The notes under the pieces: model-generated
What the model was told of the DNA's origin: nothing
Databases searched by the model: none
Seen by the model: only the letters and a program-made list of their open reading frames with translations
NCBI GenBank assembly: GCA_005788065.1
Contig: SXZD01000110.1
Coordinates: 1-8,927 of the forward strand
Length of the DNA stretch: 8,927 nt
Source: Burkholderiales bacterium
Lineage (GTDB): Bacteria; Pseudomonadota; Gammaproteobacteria; Burkholderiales; Burkholderiaceae_B
Direction: 5' to 3'
Shown: piece by piece, positions 1-6,208 of the stretch
Numbering within the stretch: position 1 is the first letter of the stretch
Layout of the letters: each line of letters begins with the position of its first letter
Program-made: the position numbers and the translations under genes

Positions 1-475
1 CATGATCTATGAAGGCACCAACACGGTTCAGTCCCTGGACCTGCTGGGCCGCAAGATTCTGGGTGACGGTGGTGCGAAGCTGCAGAAATTCGGCAAACTG
101 GTGACCGACTTCATTGAAGCTGAAAAGAACAATGAAGCCATGAAAGAGTTCATCGAACCCCTGGGCGACCTGGGCGGCAAGATCACCAAGCTGACGATGG
201 AAATCGGCATGAAAGCCATGCAGAACCCCGATGAAGTCGGTGGTGCATGCGTGGACTACATGCGCGTGGTCGGTCACTTCACCTACGCCTACTTCCTGGC
301 CCGCAGTGCCAAGATTGCGCTGGAGAAGAAGGACAGCGGCGACGCTTTCTACACCGCCAAGTTGCATGTGGCACGCTTCTACTTCGAGAAGATTCTGCCC
401 GAAACAGCATCGCACATCCGTCTGGCCCGCGCTGGCGTGCAAAGCCTGATGGCCATGCCCGAAGAAATGTTCTGA
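1..475 (+). CDS. Acyl-CoA dehydrogenase, FadE-type, C-terminal part (5' end outside the window)
   Basis: This is the 3' end of an FAD-dependent acyl-CoA dehydrogenase, which makes trans-2-enoyl-CoA from acyl-CoA in the first step of beta-oxidation and passes electrons to electron-transfer flavoprotein. The reading frame is open from the left edge, and about 157 residues are visible. The segment opens with IYEGTNTVQSLDLLGRK, the motif of this family. The Glu of YEGT (codon 11-13) aligns with the catalytic base of medium-chain acyl-CoA dehydrogenase (Glu376). The remaining ~140 residues are helical and rich in Lys, Glu and Ala, as in the extra C-terminal domain of the ~590-600-residue bacterial members. 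The ATG at position 2 is an internal methionine, not the start, because the flavin fold must lie upstream. The gene points the same way as the FadN-type enzyme 195 bases downstream, which suggests a common pathway. The chain-length preference cannot be read from this fragment. Confidence 0.93.
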   Translation, partial: MIYEGTNTVQSLDLLGRKILGDGGAKLQKFGKLVTDFIEAEKNNEAMKEFIEPLGDLGGKITKLTMEIGMKAMQNPDEVGGACVDYMRVVGHFTYAYFLARSAKIALEKKDSGDAFYTAKLHVARFYFEKILPETASHIRLARAGVQSLMAMPEEMF

Positions 476-491
476 TCATCTGAACCATGCA

Positions 492-520
492 GGCTGTCCG
501 CAACTGCGGGCGGCCTGTTC
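492..520 (+). terminator. Hairpin with weak T tract after the acyl-CoA dehydrogenase gene
   Basis: A 10-bp stem (GGCTGTCCGC, 492-501, with GCGGGCGGCC, 506-515; two G-T wobbles) closes an AACT tetraloop 16 bases after the stop codon. It is followed by TGTTC, and only at 536-540 by a run of five T. The stem is strong but the T tract is interrupted. This may be a partial or attenuating terminator that lowers read-through into the next gene, or a structure that protects the 3' end of the mRNA. Confidence 0.5.
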
Positions 521-594
521 TGCCTGTGCCAGCCGTTTTTCGAGGGCTCAGGTGTTTGCAGTACCTCACACTGTCGTATCCATCCGTTATCAAG

Positions 595-617
595 GCTGTA
601 CCCTGAAAGCTGTACCC
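595..617. repeat. Two direct copies of GCTGTACCC, 14 bases apart
   Basis: GCTGTACCC occurs at 595-603 and again at 609-617 in the leader of the FadN-type gene. The 14-base period is not a whole number of helix turns, and the repeat is not palindromic, so it is a weak candidate for a protein site. The rest of the 476-670 gap holds the hairpin described above. I found no convincing sigma70 promoter in it: a TTGCAG at 556-561 has only a poor -10 partner. Confidence 0.3.
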
Positions 618-659
618 GGATTACCGGACCTGTTTGCGCAGGTCTGTTCAACAACCCCC

Positions 660-670
660 AGGAGACCACC
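660..670 (+). promoter_or_regulatory. Ribosome-binding site that fixes the GTG start of the FadN-type gene
   Basis: AGGAG at 660-664 lies six bases before the GTG at 671. The whole 11-base leader AGGAGACCACC recurs exactly before the thiolase ATG (3073-3083), which supports both start choices. Confidence 0.8.
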
Positions 671-3073
671 GTGTCAAACTTCATCGTCCGCAAAGTCGCT
701 GTACTCGGCGCGGGTGTGATGGGCGCGCAGATTGCTGCCCATTGCGTCAATGCCAAAGTGCCCGTCGTGCTGTTCGATCTTCCTGCCAAGGAAGGCGACA
801 AGAACGGCATCGTTACGCGCGCCACAGAAAACCTCAAAAAGCTCAGCCCTGCACCGTTTGGCGACAAGAATGACGCCGTGCATGTGCAAGCGGCCAATTA
901 TGAGACAGACCTTGAAATTCTGCGCAGCTGCGATCTGGTGATTGAAGCAATCGCAGAACGCATGGACTGGAAACATGACCTGTACAAGAAGGTCTCCCCG
1001 TTCATTGCGCCCAATGCCATTTTTGCATCCAACACATCGGGCCTGTCGATCAACAAACTGGCTGAAGGTTTTGATGCCGAGTTGAAGTCCCGCTTCTGCG
1101 GTGTGCACTTCTTCAACCCGCCGCGCTACATGCACTTGGCCGAGCTGATTCCCACCACCTCCACCCGTCCGGAAATTCTGGACCAGTTGGAAGTGTTTCT
1201 GACCACCACGCTGGGCAAAGGCGTTGTGCGTGCGAAAGACACGCCCAACTTTGTTGCCAACCGCGTGGGTGTATTCGGCATGCTGGCCACCATCGCAGAA
1301 GCGCAAAAGCACGGCATTCCGTTTGACATTGTTGACGACCTGACTGGCAGCAAATTGGGCCGCGCCAAGTCCGCTACATTCCGCACTGCGGACGTGGTGG
1401 GTCTGGACACCATGGGCCACGTGATCAAGACCATGCAGGACACCCTGCCGGACGATCCGTTTGCCGCAACGTATGCCACACCGCCCGTTCTCACCAAGCT
1501 GATTGAAATGGGTGCCCTGGGTCAGAAAACCAAAGCAGGCTTCTACAAAAAAGAAGGCAAGCAGATCATGGTGCTCGACCCGGTCAAGGGCGAGTATGTG
1601 CCGTCTGGCGGCAAGGCTGATGAAGCCATTGTCAAAATTCTGAAGGGCAAGGACCCGGTTGCAAAACTGAAAGCCCTGCGCGAAACCGATCACCCGCAAG
1701 CGCAATTCCTGTGGGCCATCTTCCGTGACGCGTTCCACTACATCGCAGTGCATCTGGAAAGCATTGCCGACACCGCACGCGATATCGACTTCGCACTGCG
1801 CTGGGGTTTTGGCTGGAGCACCGGCCCGTTTGAAACATGGCAGGCAGCAGGCTGGAAGCAGGTTGCAGAATGGGTCAAGAGCGATGTGGATGCCGGCAAA
1901 TCGCTGAGCACAGCGCCCATGCCTGCCTGGGTGTTTGAAGGCGAAGTGGCCGAAAAGGGTGTCCACACCCCCGCCGGTTCCTGGTCGCCCGCGAAAAAAG
2001 CGTATGTGCCGCGCGCTGATCTGCCCGTTTACAAGCGTCAGATTTTCCGCGCATCTCTGGTGGGTGAAACCACCATCACCGGTCACAACGGCGGCAAGAC
2101 CATTTCCGAAAACGAAAGCGTGCGCCTGTGGACGGCACCGGGCCATGATGATGTGCTGGTCATGTCCATCAAGTCCAAGATGCATGCCATCGGCCCTGGC
2201 GTCATTGCCGGTACCTATGAAGCCATTGCGCTGGCCGAGAAAGAGTACAAAGGCCTGGTGATCTGGTCGCCGGATGAACCCTTCTCAGTGGGTGCAGACC
2301 TGCAGGCCATGATGCCCGCCTTCATGGCCGGTGGTGCTGCAGCGCTGGAAGGCGAAGTGCGCAAGTTCCAGGACGCCACCATGGCCATCAAGTATGCCAA
2401 CGTCCCGGTGGTGGCTGCCATCTCCGGCATGGCGCTGGGCGGTGGTTGCGAATTTGCAATGCACGCAGCCAAGCGTGTTGCCAACATCGAGACCTACATG
2501 GGTCTGGTGGAAGTGGGCGTGGGTCTGATTCCCGGCGGCGGTGGTCTGAAAGAGATCGCTGTGCGCGCCGGTTTGGCTGCACAGGCCGCTGGCAGTGCCG
2601 ACATTCTGGCGTTTGTGAAAGACGGCTTCATGGCCGCTGCCACAGCCAACGTGGGCAAGAGCGCCATGGAATGCCGCAAGCTCGGTTACCTGACCAACAA
2701 CGACGCCATCGTGTTCAACAGCTACGAGGTGTTGGGTGTGGCCATCGGTGAAGCGCGCCAGATGTTTGATTCCGGCTACCGTCCGCCCCTGAAGTTGAAG
2801 GGTGTTCCGGTCGCCGGCAAGAACGGCATTGCGACCATCATGGCGCAACTGGTGAACATGCGTGATGGTGGCTTCATCACCGGTCACGACTTTACGCTGG
2901 GTCAGATCATCGCCACGGTTGTGTGCGGCGGTGAAGTGGAAACCGGTTCTCTGGTGGATGAAGCGTGGTTGCTGGCGCTCGAACGGAAGTATTTCGTCGA
3001 GTTGCTCAATCACCCCAAGACCCAGGAACGCATCATGGGCATGCTGTCGACCGGCAAGCCTGTCCGCAATTAA
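671..3073 (+). CDS. fadN: Bifunctional 3-hydroxyacyl-CoA dehydrogenase / enoyl-CoA hydratase, FadN-type (HAD first, ECH second)
   Basis: This 800-residue cytoplasmic enzyme hydrates trans-2-enoyl-CoA and oxidises the resulting 3-hydroxyacyl-CoA with NAD+, the two middle steps of beta-oxidation. The NAD-binding fold comes first, with VLGAGVMGAQIA (residues 11-22). The presumed dehydrogenase dyad is His146 (GVHFFNPPR) and Glu158. The first 3HCDH helical domain includes DTPNFVANRVG (190-200), and a second copy includes FALRWGFGWSTGPFE (374-388). A crotonase domain follows from about residue 480. Its oxyanion-hole segments are SVGADL (539-544) and GMALGGGCEF (586-595), and both hydratase glutamates are present (Glu594, Glu614). 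The length and domain order match the Bacillus FadN group (about 790 residues) and are the reverse of E. coli FadB/FadJ. The GTG start is chosen for its ribosome-binding site. The thiolase starts 10 bases after the stop, so the two are almost certainly co-transcribed. Proteobacterial annotation often labels such proteins fadB. Confidence 0.95.
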   Translation: MSNFIVRKVAVLGAGVMGAQIAAHCVNAKVPVVLFDLPAKEGDKNGIVTRATENLKKLSPAPFGDKNDAVHVQAANYETDLEILRSCDLVIEAIAERMDWKHDLYKKVSPFIAPNAIFASNTSGLSINKLAEGFDAELKSRFCGVHFFNPPRYMHLAELIPTTSTRPEILDQLEVFLTTTLGKGVVRAKDTPNFVANRVGVFGMLATIAEAQKHGIPFDIVDDLTGSKLGRAKSATFRTADVVGLDTMGHVIKTMQDTLPDDPFAATYATPPVLTKLIEMGALGQKTKAGFYKKEGKQIMVLDPVKGEYVPSGGKADEAIVKILKGKDPVAKLKALRETDHPQAQFLWAIFRDAFHYIAVHLESIADTARDIDFALRWGFGWSTGPFETWQAAGWKQVAEWVKSDVDAGKSLSTAPMPAWVFEGEVAEKGVHTPAGSWSPAKKAYVPRADLPVYKRQIFRASLVGETTITGHNGGKTISENESVRLWTAPGHDDVLVMSIKSKMHAIGPGVIAGTYEAIALAEKEYKGLVIWSPDEPFSVGADLQAMMPAFMAGGAAALEGEVRKFQDATMAIKYANVPVVAAISGMALGGGCEFAMHAAKRVANIETYMGLVEVGVGLIPGGGGLKEIAVRAGLAAQAAGSADILAFVKDGFMAAATANVGKSAMECRKLGYLTNNDAIVFNSYEVLGVAIGEARQMFDSGYRPPLKLKGVPVAGKNGIATIMAQLVNMRDGGFITGHDFTLGQIIATVVCGGEVETGSLVDEAWLLALERKYFVELLNHPKTQERIMGMLSTGKPVRN

Positions 3074-3083
3074 GGAGACCACC

Positions 3084-4283
3084 ATGTCCCGACAAGTACA
3101 AGACGCCTACATCGTCGCCGCTTCACGCACGCCGATCGGCAAGGCCCCCAAGGGCACTTTCAAAAACTTCCGTCCCGACGACCTACTCGTGCGCGCCCTG
3201 CAGGGCGCCATGGCGCAGGTGCCCAACCTCGATCCGGCTTCCATCGAAGACGCGATTGTGGGTTGTGCATTCCCCGAAGGCGAGCAGGGCATGAACATGG
3301 CGCGTATCGGCGTGCTGCTGGCTGGCCTGCCCAACACCGTGGGCGGTGTCACCATCAACCGCTTCTGCGCATCCGGCATCACGGCGCTGGCCATGGCGGC
3401 TGACCGCATCCGCGTGGGCGAAGCCGACGTGATGATTGCAGCCGGTGCAGAGTCCATGAGCATGGTGCCCATGTCCGGCAACAAGCCGTCCATGAACCCC
3501 GGCATTTTTGCGAAAGACGAAAACTTCGGCATCGCATACGGCATGGGCATGACCGCTGAAAAAGTGGCCCAGCAGTGGGGTATCAGCCGTGACGAACAGG
3601 ACGCGTTTGCCCTGCAGTCGCACCAGCGTGCCATCGCTGCGCAGGCAGCGGGTTATTTCAACGACGAAATCACACCGGTGATGTTCGGCGAGGCAACGCC
3701 CGATCTGGCAACGGGTCAGATCAAGGTGAAAGAAAAGGGGCTGAAGCTGGACGAAGGTCCACGTGCCGATTCTTCGATTGAAGGTCTTGCAAAGCTCAAG
3801 CCCGTCTTCGCAGCCAAAGGCTCTGTGACGGCAGGTAACAGCTCGCAGATGTCTGACGGTGCCGGCGCACTCATCGTGGCTTCTGAGGCCGCTGTGAAGC
3901 GTTTCAATCTGCAGCCGCTGGCTCGTTTCGTGAGCTTCTCGGTGCGCGGTGTGCCTCCGGAGATCATGGGTATCGGTCCCAAGGAAGCCATTCCCGCAGC
4001 ATTGAAAAACGCTGGCATTACGCAAGACCAGATCGACTGGTTCGAACTGAACGAAGCGTTTGCAGCGCAGTCACTGGCGGTCATCAAGGACCTCGGTCTG
4101 GATGTGTCCAAGGTCAACCCGATGGGCGGCGCCATTGCATTGGGCCACCCGCTGGGCGCCACCGGTGCCATCCGCGCTGCAACCGTCGTGCATGCACTGC
4201 GTCGCAACAACCTGAAGTACGGCATGGTCACCATGTGCGTGGGTACAGGTATGGGTGCGGCCGGTATCATCGAGCGCGTCTGA
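3084..4283 (+). CDS. fadA: Acetyl-CoA C-acyltransferase (3-ketoacyl-CoA thiolase)
   Basis: This 399-residue thiolase cleaves 3-ketoacyl-CoA with CoA to acetyl-CoA and a shortened acyl-CoA, the last step of the spiral. All the usual catalytic elements are present: nucleophile Cys95 in NRFCASG, the NEAF loop (323-326), His355 in GHPLGATG, and second catalytic Cys385 in CVGTGMG. The substrate-side motif TAGNSSQMSDGAGA (249-262) is also intact, and the length is normal for the family. The ATG at 3084 is chosen over any upstream in-frame start because AAGGAG (3072-3077) lies six bases before it, overlapping the TAA of the preceding gene, and because the protein then begins at the usual thiolase N-terminus (DAYIVAASRTPIGK). 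Sequence alone does not firmly separate a degradative long-chain thiolase from an acetoacetyl-CoA thiolase. The tight linkage to a FadN-type gene favours the degradative role. Confidence 0.95.
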   Translation: MSRQVQDAYIVAASRTPIGKAPKGTFKNFRPDDLLVRALQGAMAQVPNLDPASIEDAIVGCAFPEGEQGMNMARIGVLLAGLPNTVGGVTINRFCASGITALAMAADRIRVGEADVMIAAGAESMSMVPMSGNKPSMNPGIFAKDENFGIAYGMGMTAEKVAQQWGISRDEQDAFALQSHQRAIAAQAAGYFNDEITPVMFGEATPDLATGQIKVKEKGLKLDEGPRADSSIEGLAKLKPVFAAKGSVTAGNSSQMSDGAGALIVASEAAVKRFNLQPLARFVSFSVRGVPPEIMGIGPKEAIPAALKNAGITQDQIDWFELNEAFAAQSLAVIKDLGLDVSKVNPMGGAIALGHPLGATGAIRAATVVHALRRNNLKYGMVTMCVGTGMGAAGIIERV

Positions 4284-4294
4284 GCTTGATGCAG

Positions 4295-4338
4295 AAAAGA
4301 AGGGGTCGGGTTCTTTCGGGAACCTGACCCTTTTTTTT
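4295..4338 (+). terminator. Strong intrinsic terminator after the thiolase gene
   Basis: A 12-bp stem (GGGTCGGGTTCT, 4303-4314, with GGAACCTGACCC, 4319-4330) closes a TTCG tetraloop and is followed at once by eight T (4331-4338). The stem contains two wobble pairs, and the A-rich stretch 4295-4301 can pair with the T run. The terminator should end the fadN-fadA transcript and so separates it from the crotonase gene. The A tract on the far side means it could also work in the opposite direction. Confidence 0.93.
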
Positions 4339-4339
4339 G

Positions 4340-4375
4340 GTGACGAGTGACGAGTGACGAGTAGTCGAGTGACGG
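4340..4375. repeat. Heptamer tandem repeat (GTGACGA)
   Basis: Three perfect copies of GTGACGA (4340-4346, 4347-4353, 4354-4360) are followed by an 8-base variant, GTAGTCGA (4361-4368), and a near-copy, GTGACGG (4369-4375). The array begins one base after the terminator's T run and lies in non-coding sequence. It could be a slippage-prone microsatellite or part of a dispersed intergenic repeat that carries the terminator with it. Confidence 0.85.
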
Positions 4376-4423
4376 GTTTGCGAATCTGAAGTTGCGCGGA
4401 TTCCTGAATGAAAGAGGTATGTA

Positions 4424-5191
4424 ATGACGATTGATGTGACGCGCAGCGACGGTGTGCTGCGCTTGAAGATTAACCGCCCGGAGCGCAAGAATGCGTTTAC
4501 GGAAGCGATGTATGAAACCATGCACCAGCAGGTGCGCGACGCTGCAACCGATGCATCTGTTCGGGTCTTGTTGATTGAAGGCTTGCCCGGTATTTTTTCT
4601 GCTGGCAATGATCTGGAGGCCTTCACCAAAGGGCCCATCGACGTACAAAGTGCGCCAGTGTTCCAATTTCTGCGCGTCATCAGCACATTTCCAAAACCCG
4701 TTGTTGCCTGCGTTCGCGGTGCGGCGGTGGGTATCGGGACCACGTTGCTGATGCATTGCGATTTTGTATATGCCAATGAGCAATCAAAATTCAGCATGCC
4801 GTTTGTCTCGCTGGGCATTTGTCCCGAAGCGGCGTCAAGCCTTCTGTTTCCGATGATGGCTGGCTATCCCCGCGCAGCAGAAATGCTGTTGCTGGGCGAC
4901 AGTATCAATGCTGCACAGGCATATGAGTCCAAACTGCTGACGGCCGTTGTGCCTGACGACCAGATTGAGGCCAAGGTTGCGCAAACCGTTGAGCGTCTGT
5001 TGGCACTTCCCATCCGCAGCCTGTTGGCTACCAAGCATTTCATGCGCTCGCACTTGGCCGAACAGGTTGCGCGCACCATCGAAGTGGAAGGCGAGAAGTT
5101 TTCTGCGATGCTGGCTGGCGGTGAAGTGAAGGAAGCGTGTCAGGCCTTCATCGAAAAGCGCAAGCCGGATTTTTCGCGGTTCAATGGGTGA
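4424..5191 (+). CDS. Crotonase-family protein, probable delta3,delta2-enoyl-CoA isomerase
   Basis: This 255-residue protein has the complete crotonase fold. The oxyanion-hole segments are FSAGNDLEAF (58-67) and GAAVGIGTTLL (99-109). It lacks both glutamates needed for hydration: the first position (GGGCE in hydratases) is Thr107, and the second (PEI in hydratases) is Phe127 in SMPFVSLG. One acidic residue remains nearby, Glu135 in GICPEAASS. This pattern, including the SPEGCSS-like loop, resembles the ECI2/PECI group of enoyl-CoA isomerases, which move a 3-cis or 3-trans double bond to 2-trans so that unsaturated fatty acids can enter beta-oxidation. The start is set by AAGAGG (4412-4417), six bases before the ATG. 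The gene follows a strong terminator, so it needs its own promoter, but I see no convincing one in 4340-4423. A thioesterase gene follows after 12 bases. Automatic annotation would probably say enoyl-CoA hydratase. An activity on other CoA esters remains possible. Confidence 0.85.
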   Translation: MTIDVTRSDGVLRLKINRPERKNAFTEAMYETMHQQVRDAATDASVRVLLIEGLPGIFSAGNDLEAFTKGPIDVQSAPVFQFLRVISTFPKPVVACVRGAAVGIGTTLLMHCDFVYANEQSKFSMPFVSLGICPEAASSLLFPMMAGYPRAAEMLLLGDSINAAQAYESKLLTAVVPDDQIEAKVAQTVERLLALPIRSLLATKHFMRSHLAEQVARTIEVEGEKFSAMLAGGEVKEACQAFIEKRKPDFSRFNG

Positions 5192-5203
5192 AGGAAGATA
5201 CAA
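5191..5203 (+). promoter_or_regulatory. Ribosome-binding site that fixes the GTG start of the thioesterase gene
   Basis: AAGGAAG (5191-5197) begins on the last base of the preceding stop codon and lies six bases before the GTG at 5204. The next in-frame ATG (5231) has no comparable site, so GTG is preferred. The overlap suggests that the two genes are translated from one mRNA. Confidence 0.7.
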
Positions 5204-6013
5204 GTGGAACGCGGAATAACACTCAGTGAAATGATTTCCCTCCGACAGACCAAGGGCAATCTGGTGACGTTCAATGTAACGGACGACTGGACGCAGGGGC
5301 GCACCGTGTTTGGCGGTTTGATCTCTGCGCTGGGCTTGCAGGCCATGCGCGATGTGTGTGGCAATGACTGGCCCTTGCGTGCGCTTCAGACCAATTTCGT
5401 GGCGCCAGTCGAGCCCGGTGATGTGCGGTTTTCCGTGACCTTGCTGCGACAGGGAAAAAATGTGCGGCAAGTGCAATGCCAGATAAATGGGCCTGAGGGG
5501 GTTGTGGCCATTCTGGTGGGTGTGTTCGGAGCCGATCGTGAGACAGAGTTGCCCAGTCGCCGCCCCGAGATGCCCGTCTGTGAAAAGACGGTGGAGCAAG
5601 CCACCCTGTTGCCTTACTTCAAAGGTCTCTCGCCCGAGTTTACGCGCCAGATCGATTTTCATTGGGCTGAGGGGGGCTTCCCATTCAGCGGTACCGACAC
5701 GTGGAAATCGAAGATCTGGCTGGGCTTGCACGATGCAGCGCTGGATCGTGAATTGTGCACGGTCATGCTCGCCGATGCCCCGCCCACGCCGGTGATCAGT
5801 CGGTTCAACAAGCTGGTTCGCTCTTCTTCGGTGTCGTGGTCGCTTGAATTGCGTGTGCCCCGGCCTTTGGCCTTCCATGCGGGCGGGCACTGGCGTATCG
5901 ACATTGATACCAAGGCCTGCGGCAACGGCTATTCCAATGAGCAGGCCAGCCTGTGGACGCCGGAGGGCGAACTGGCCTCGCTGGGCTATCAGGTGGTCGC
6001 TGTTTTTGGATGA
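5204..6013 (+). CDS. Acyl-CoA thioesterase family protein, TesB-like double hotdog
   Basis: This 269-residue protein fits the thioesterase-like superfamily (4HBT_3, TesB-like), in which two hotdog domains are joined in one chain and acyl-CoA is hydrolysed to free acid and CoA. The first hotdog shows TVFGGLISALGLQAM (34-48) and the strand pattern LQTNFVAPVEPGDV (61-74). The second carries ADAPPTPVISRF (190-201) and ends in YSNEQASLWTPEGELASLGYQ (243-263, motif approximate). By rough alignment with E. coli TesB, Asp191, Ser209 (in SSSVSWS, where TesB has Thr) and Gln263 would stand at the Asp-Thr-Gln catalytic positions; this was done by eye. There is no signal peptide or membrane segment, so it should be cytosolic. 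It lies 12 bases behind the isomerase gene and shares its transcript. The substrate is unknown. Disposal of beta-oxidation intermediates is a reasonable inference. Confidence 0.8.
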   Translation: MERGITLSEMISLRQTKGNLVTFNVTDDWTQGRTVFGGLISALGLQAMRDVCGNDWPLRALQTNFVAPVEPGDVRFSVTLLRQGKNVRQVQCQINGPEGVVAILVGVFGADRETELPSRRPEMPVCEKTVEQATLLPYFKGLSPEFTRQIDFHWAEGGFPFSGTDTWKSKIWLGLHDAALDRELCTVMLADAPPTPVISRFNKLVRSSSVSWSLELRVPRPLAFHAGGHWRIDIDTKACGNGYSNEQASLWTPEGELASLGYQVVAVFG

Positions 6014-6144
6014 AATAAATGTCTGTCTGAATGACTTGGCAGGGCTACATCGCCGGTGTCCTTACGGGCCGCGCTGCCCACGGAAACGTCGCAAGAGCGC
6101 TCCTCTGTCAACTTTCAATTAAAGACATTTTTATGCAAAATTGC

Positions 6145-6174
6145 TTGCGGTTGGGGGCGTACGCCATGTATTAT
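6145..6174 (+). promoter_or_regulatory. Candidate sigma70 promoter for the GntR regulator
   Basis: TTGCGG (6145-6150) and TATTAT (6169-6174) are separated by 18 bases. The upstream stretch 6117-6142 is unusually AT-rich for this DNA (TTCAATTAAAG, ACATTTTTATGCAAAA) and could act as an UP element. The coding start at 6209 lies about 35 bases beyond the -10. The rest of the gap 6014-6208 shows no terminator for the thioesterase transcript, so read-through into the regulator is also possible. Confidence 0.5.
6156..6165. promoter_or_regulatory. Perfect palindrome in the promoter spacer, possible operator
   Basis: GGCGTACGCC is a perfect 10-base palindrome centred between the putative -35 and -10 elements of the regulator gene. 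A dimeric repressor bound here would block RNA polymerase, so autoregulation by the GntR protein is a natural guess. A palindrome of this length can also arise by chance in GC-rich DNA. Confidence 0.4.
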
Positions 6175-6208
6175 GTATGTATCATTCAGGCGCGCTTTGG
6201 GGTTTACA

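Noticed and set aside
674..2185. A 503-codon open frame on the minus strand, opposite the FadN-type gene
   Set aside because: It is antisense to a gene with clear catalytic motifs in every domain. Its translation is rich in His, Cys, Arg and Gln with no recognisable domain, as expected for the shadow of a GC-rich gene.
2862..3083. N-terminal extension of the thiolase frame back into the FadN-type gene
   Set aside because: The extra residues have no family match, and a strong ribosome-binding site sits six bases before the ATG at 3084.
3716..4818. Long minus-strand frames across the terminator and the isomerase gene start
   Set aside because: They read through the hairpin, the T run and the heptamer array, and the heptamers produce a repetitive SSLVTRH-like peptide, so they are not genes.
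6014..6140. Possible terminator after the TesB-like thioesterase gene (GGGC/GCCC stem near 6067-6080)
   Set aside because: The stem is only 4 bp and no T tract follows it.
6056..6208. Earlier start for the GntR regulator at 6056
   Set aside because: The added 51 residues show no domain character and span the AT-rich region, the promoter candidate and the palindrome. The ATG at 6209 gives the normal family length.
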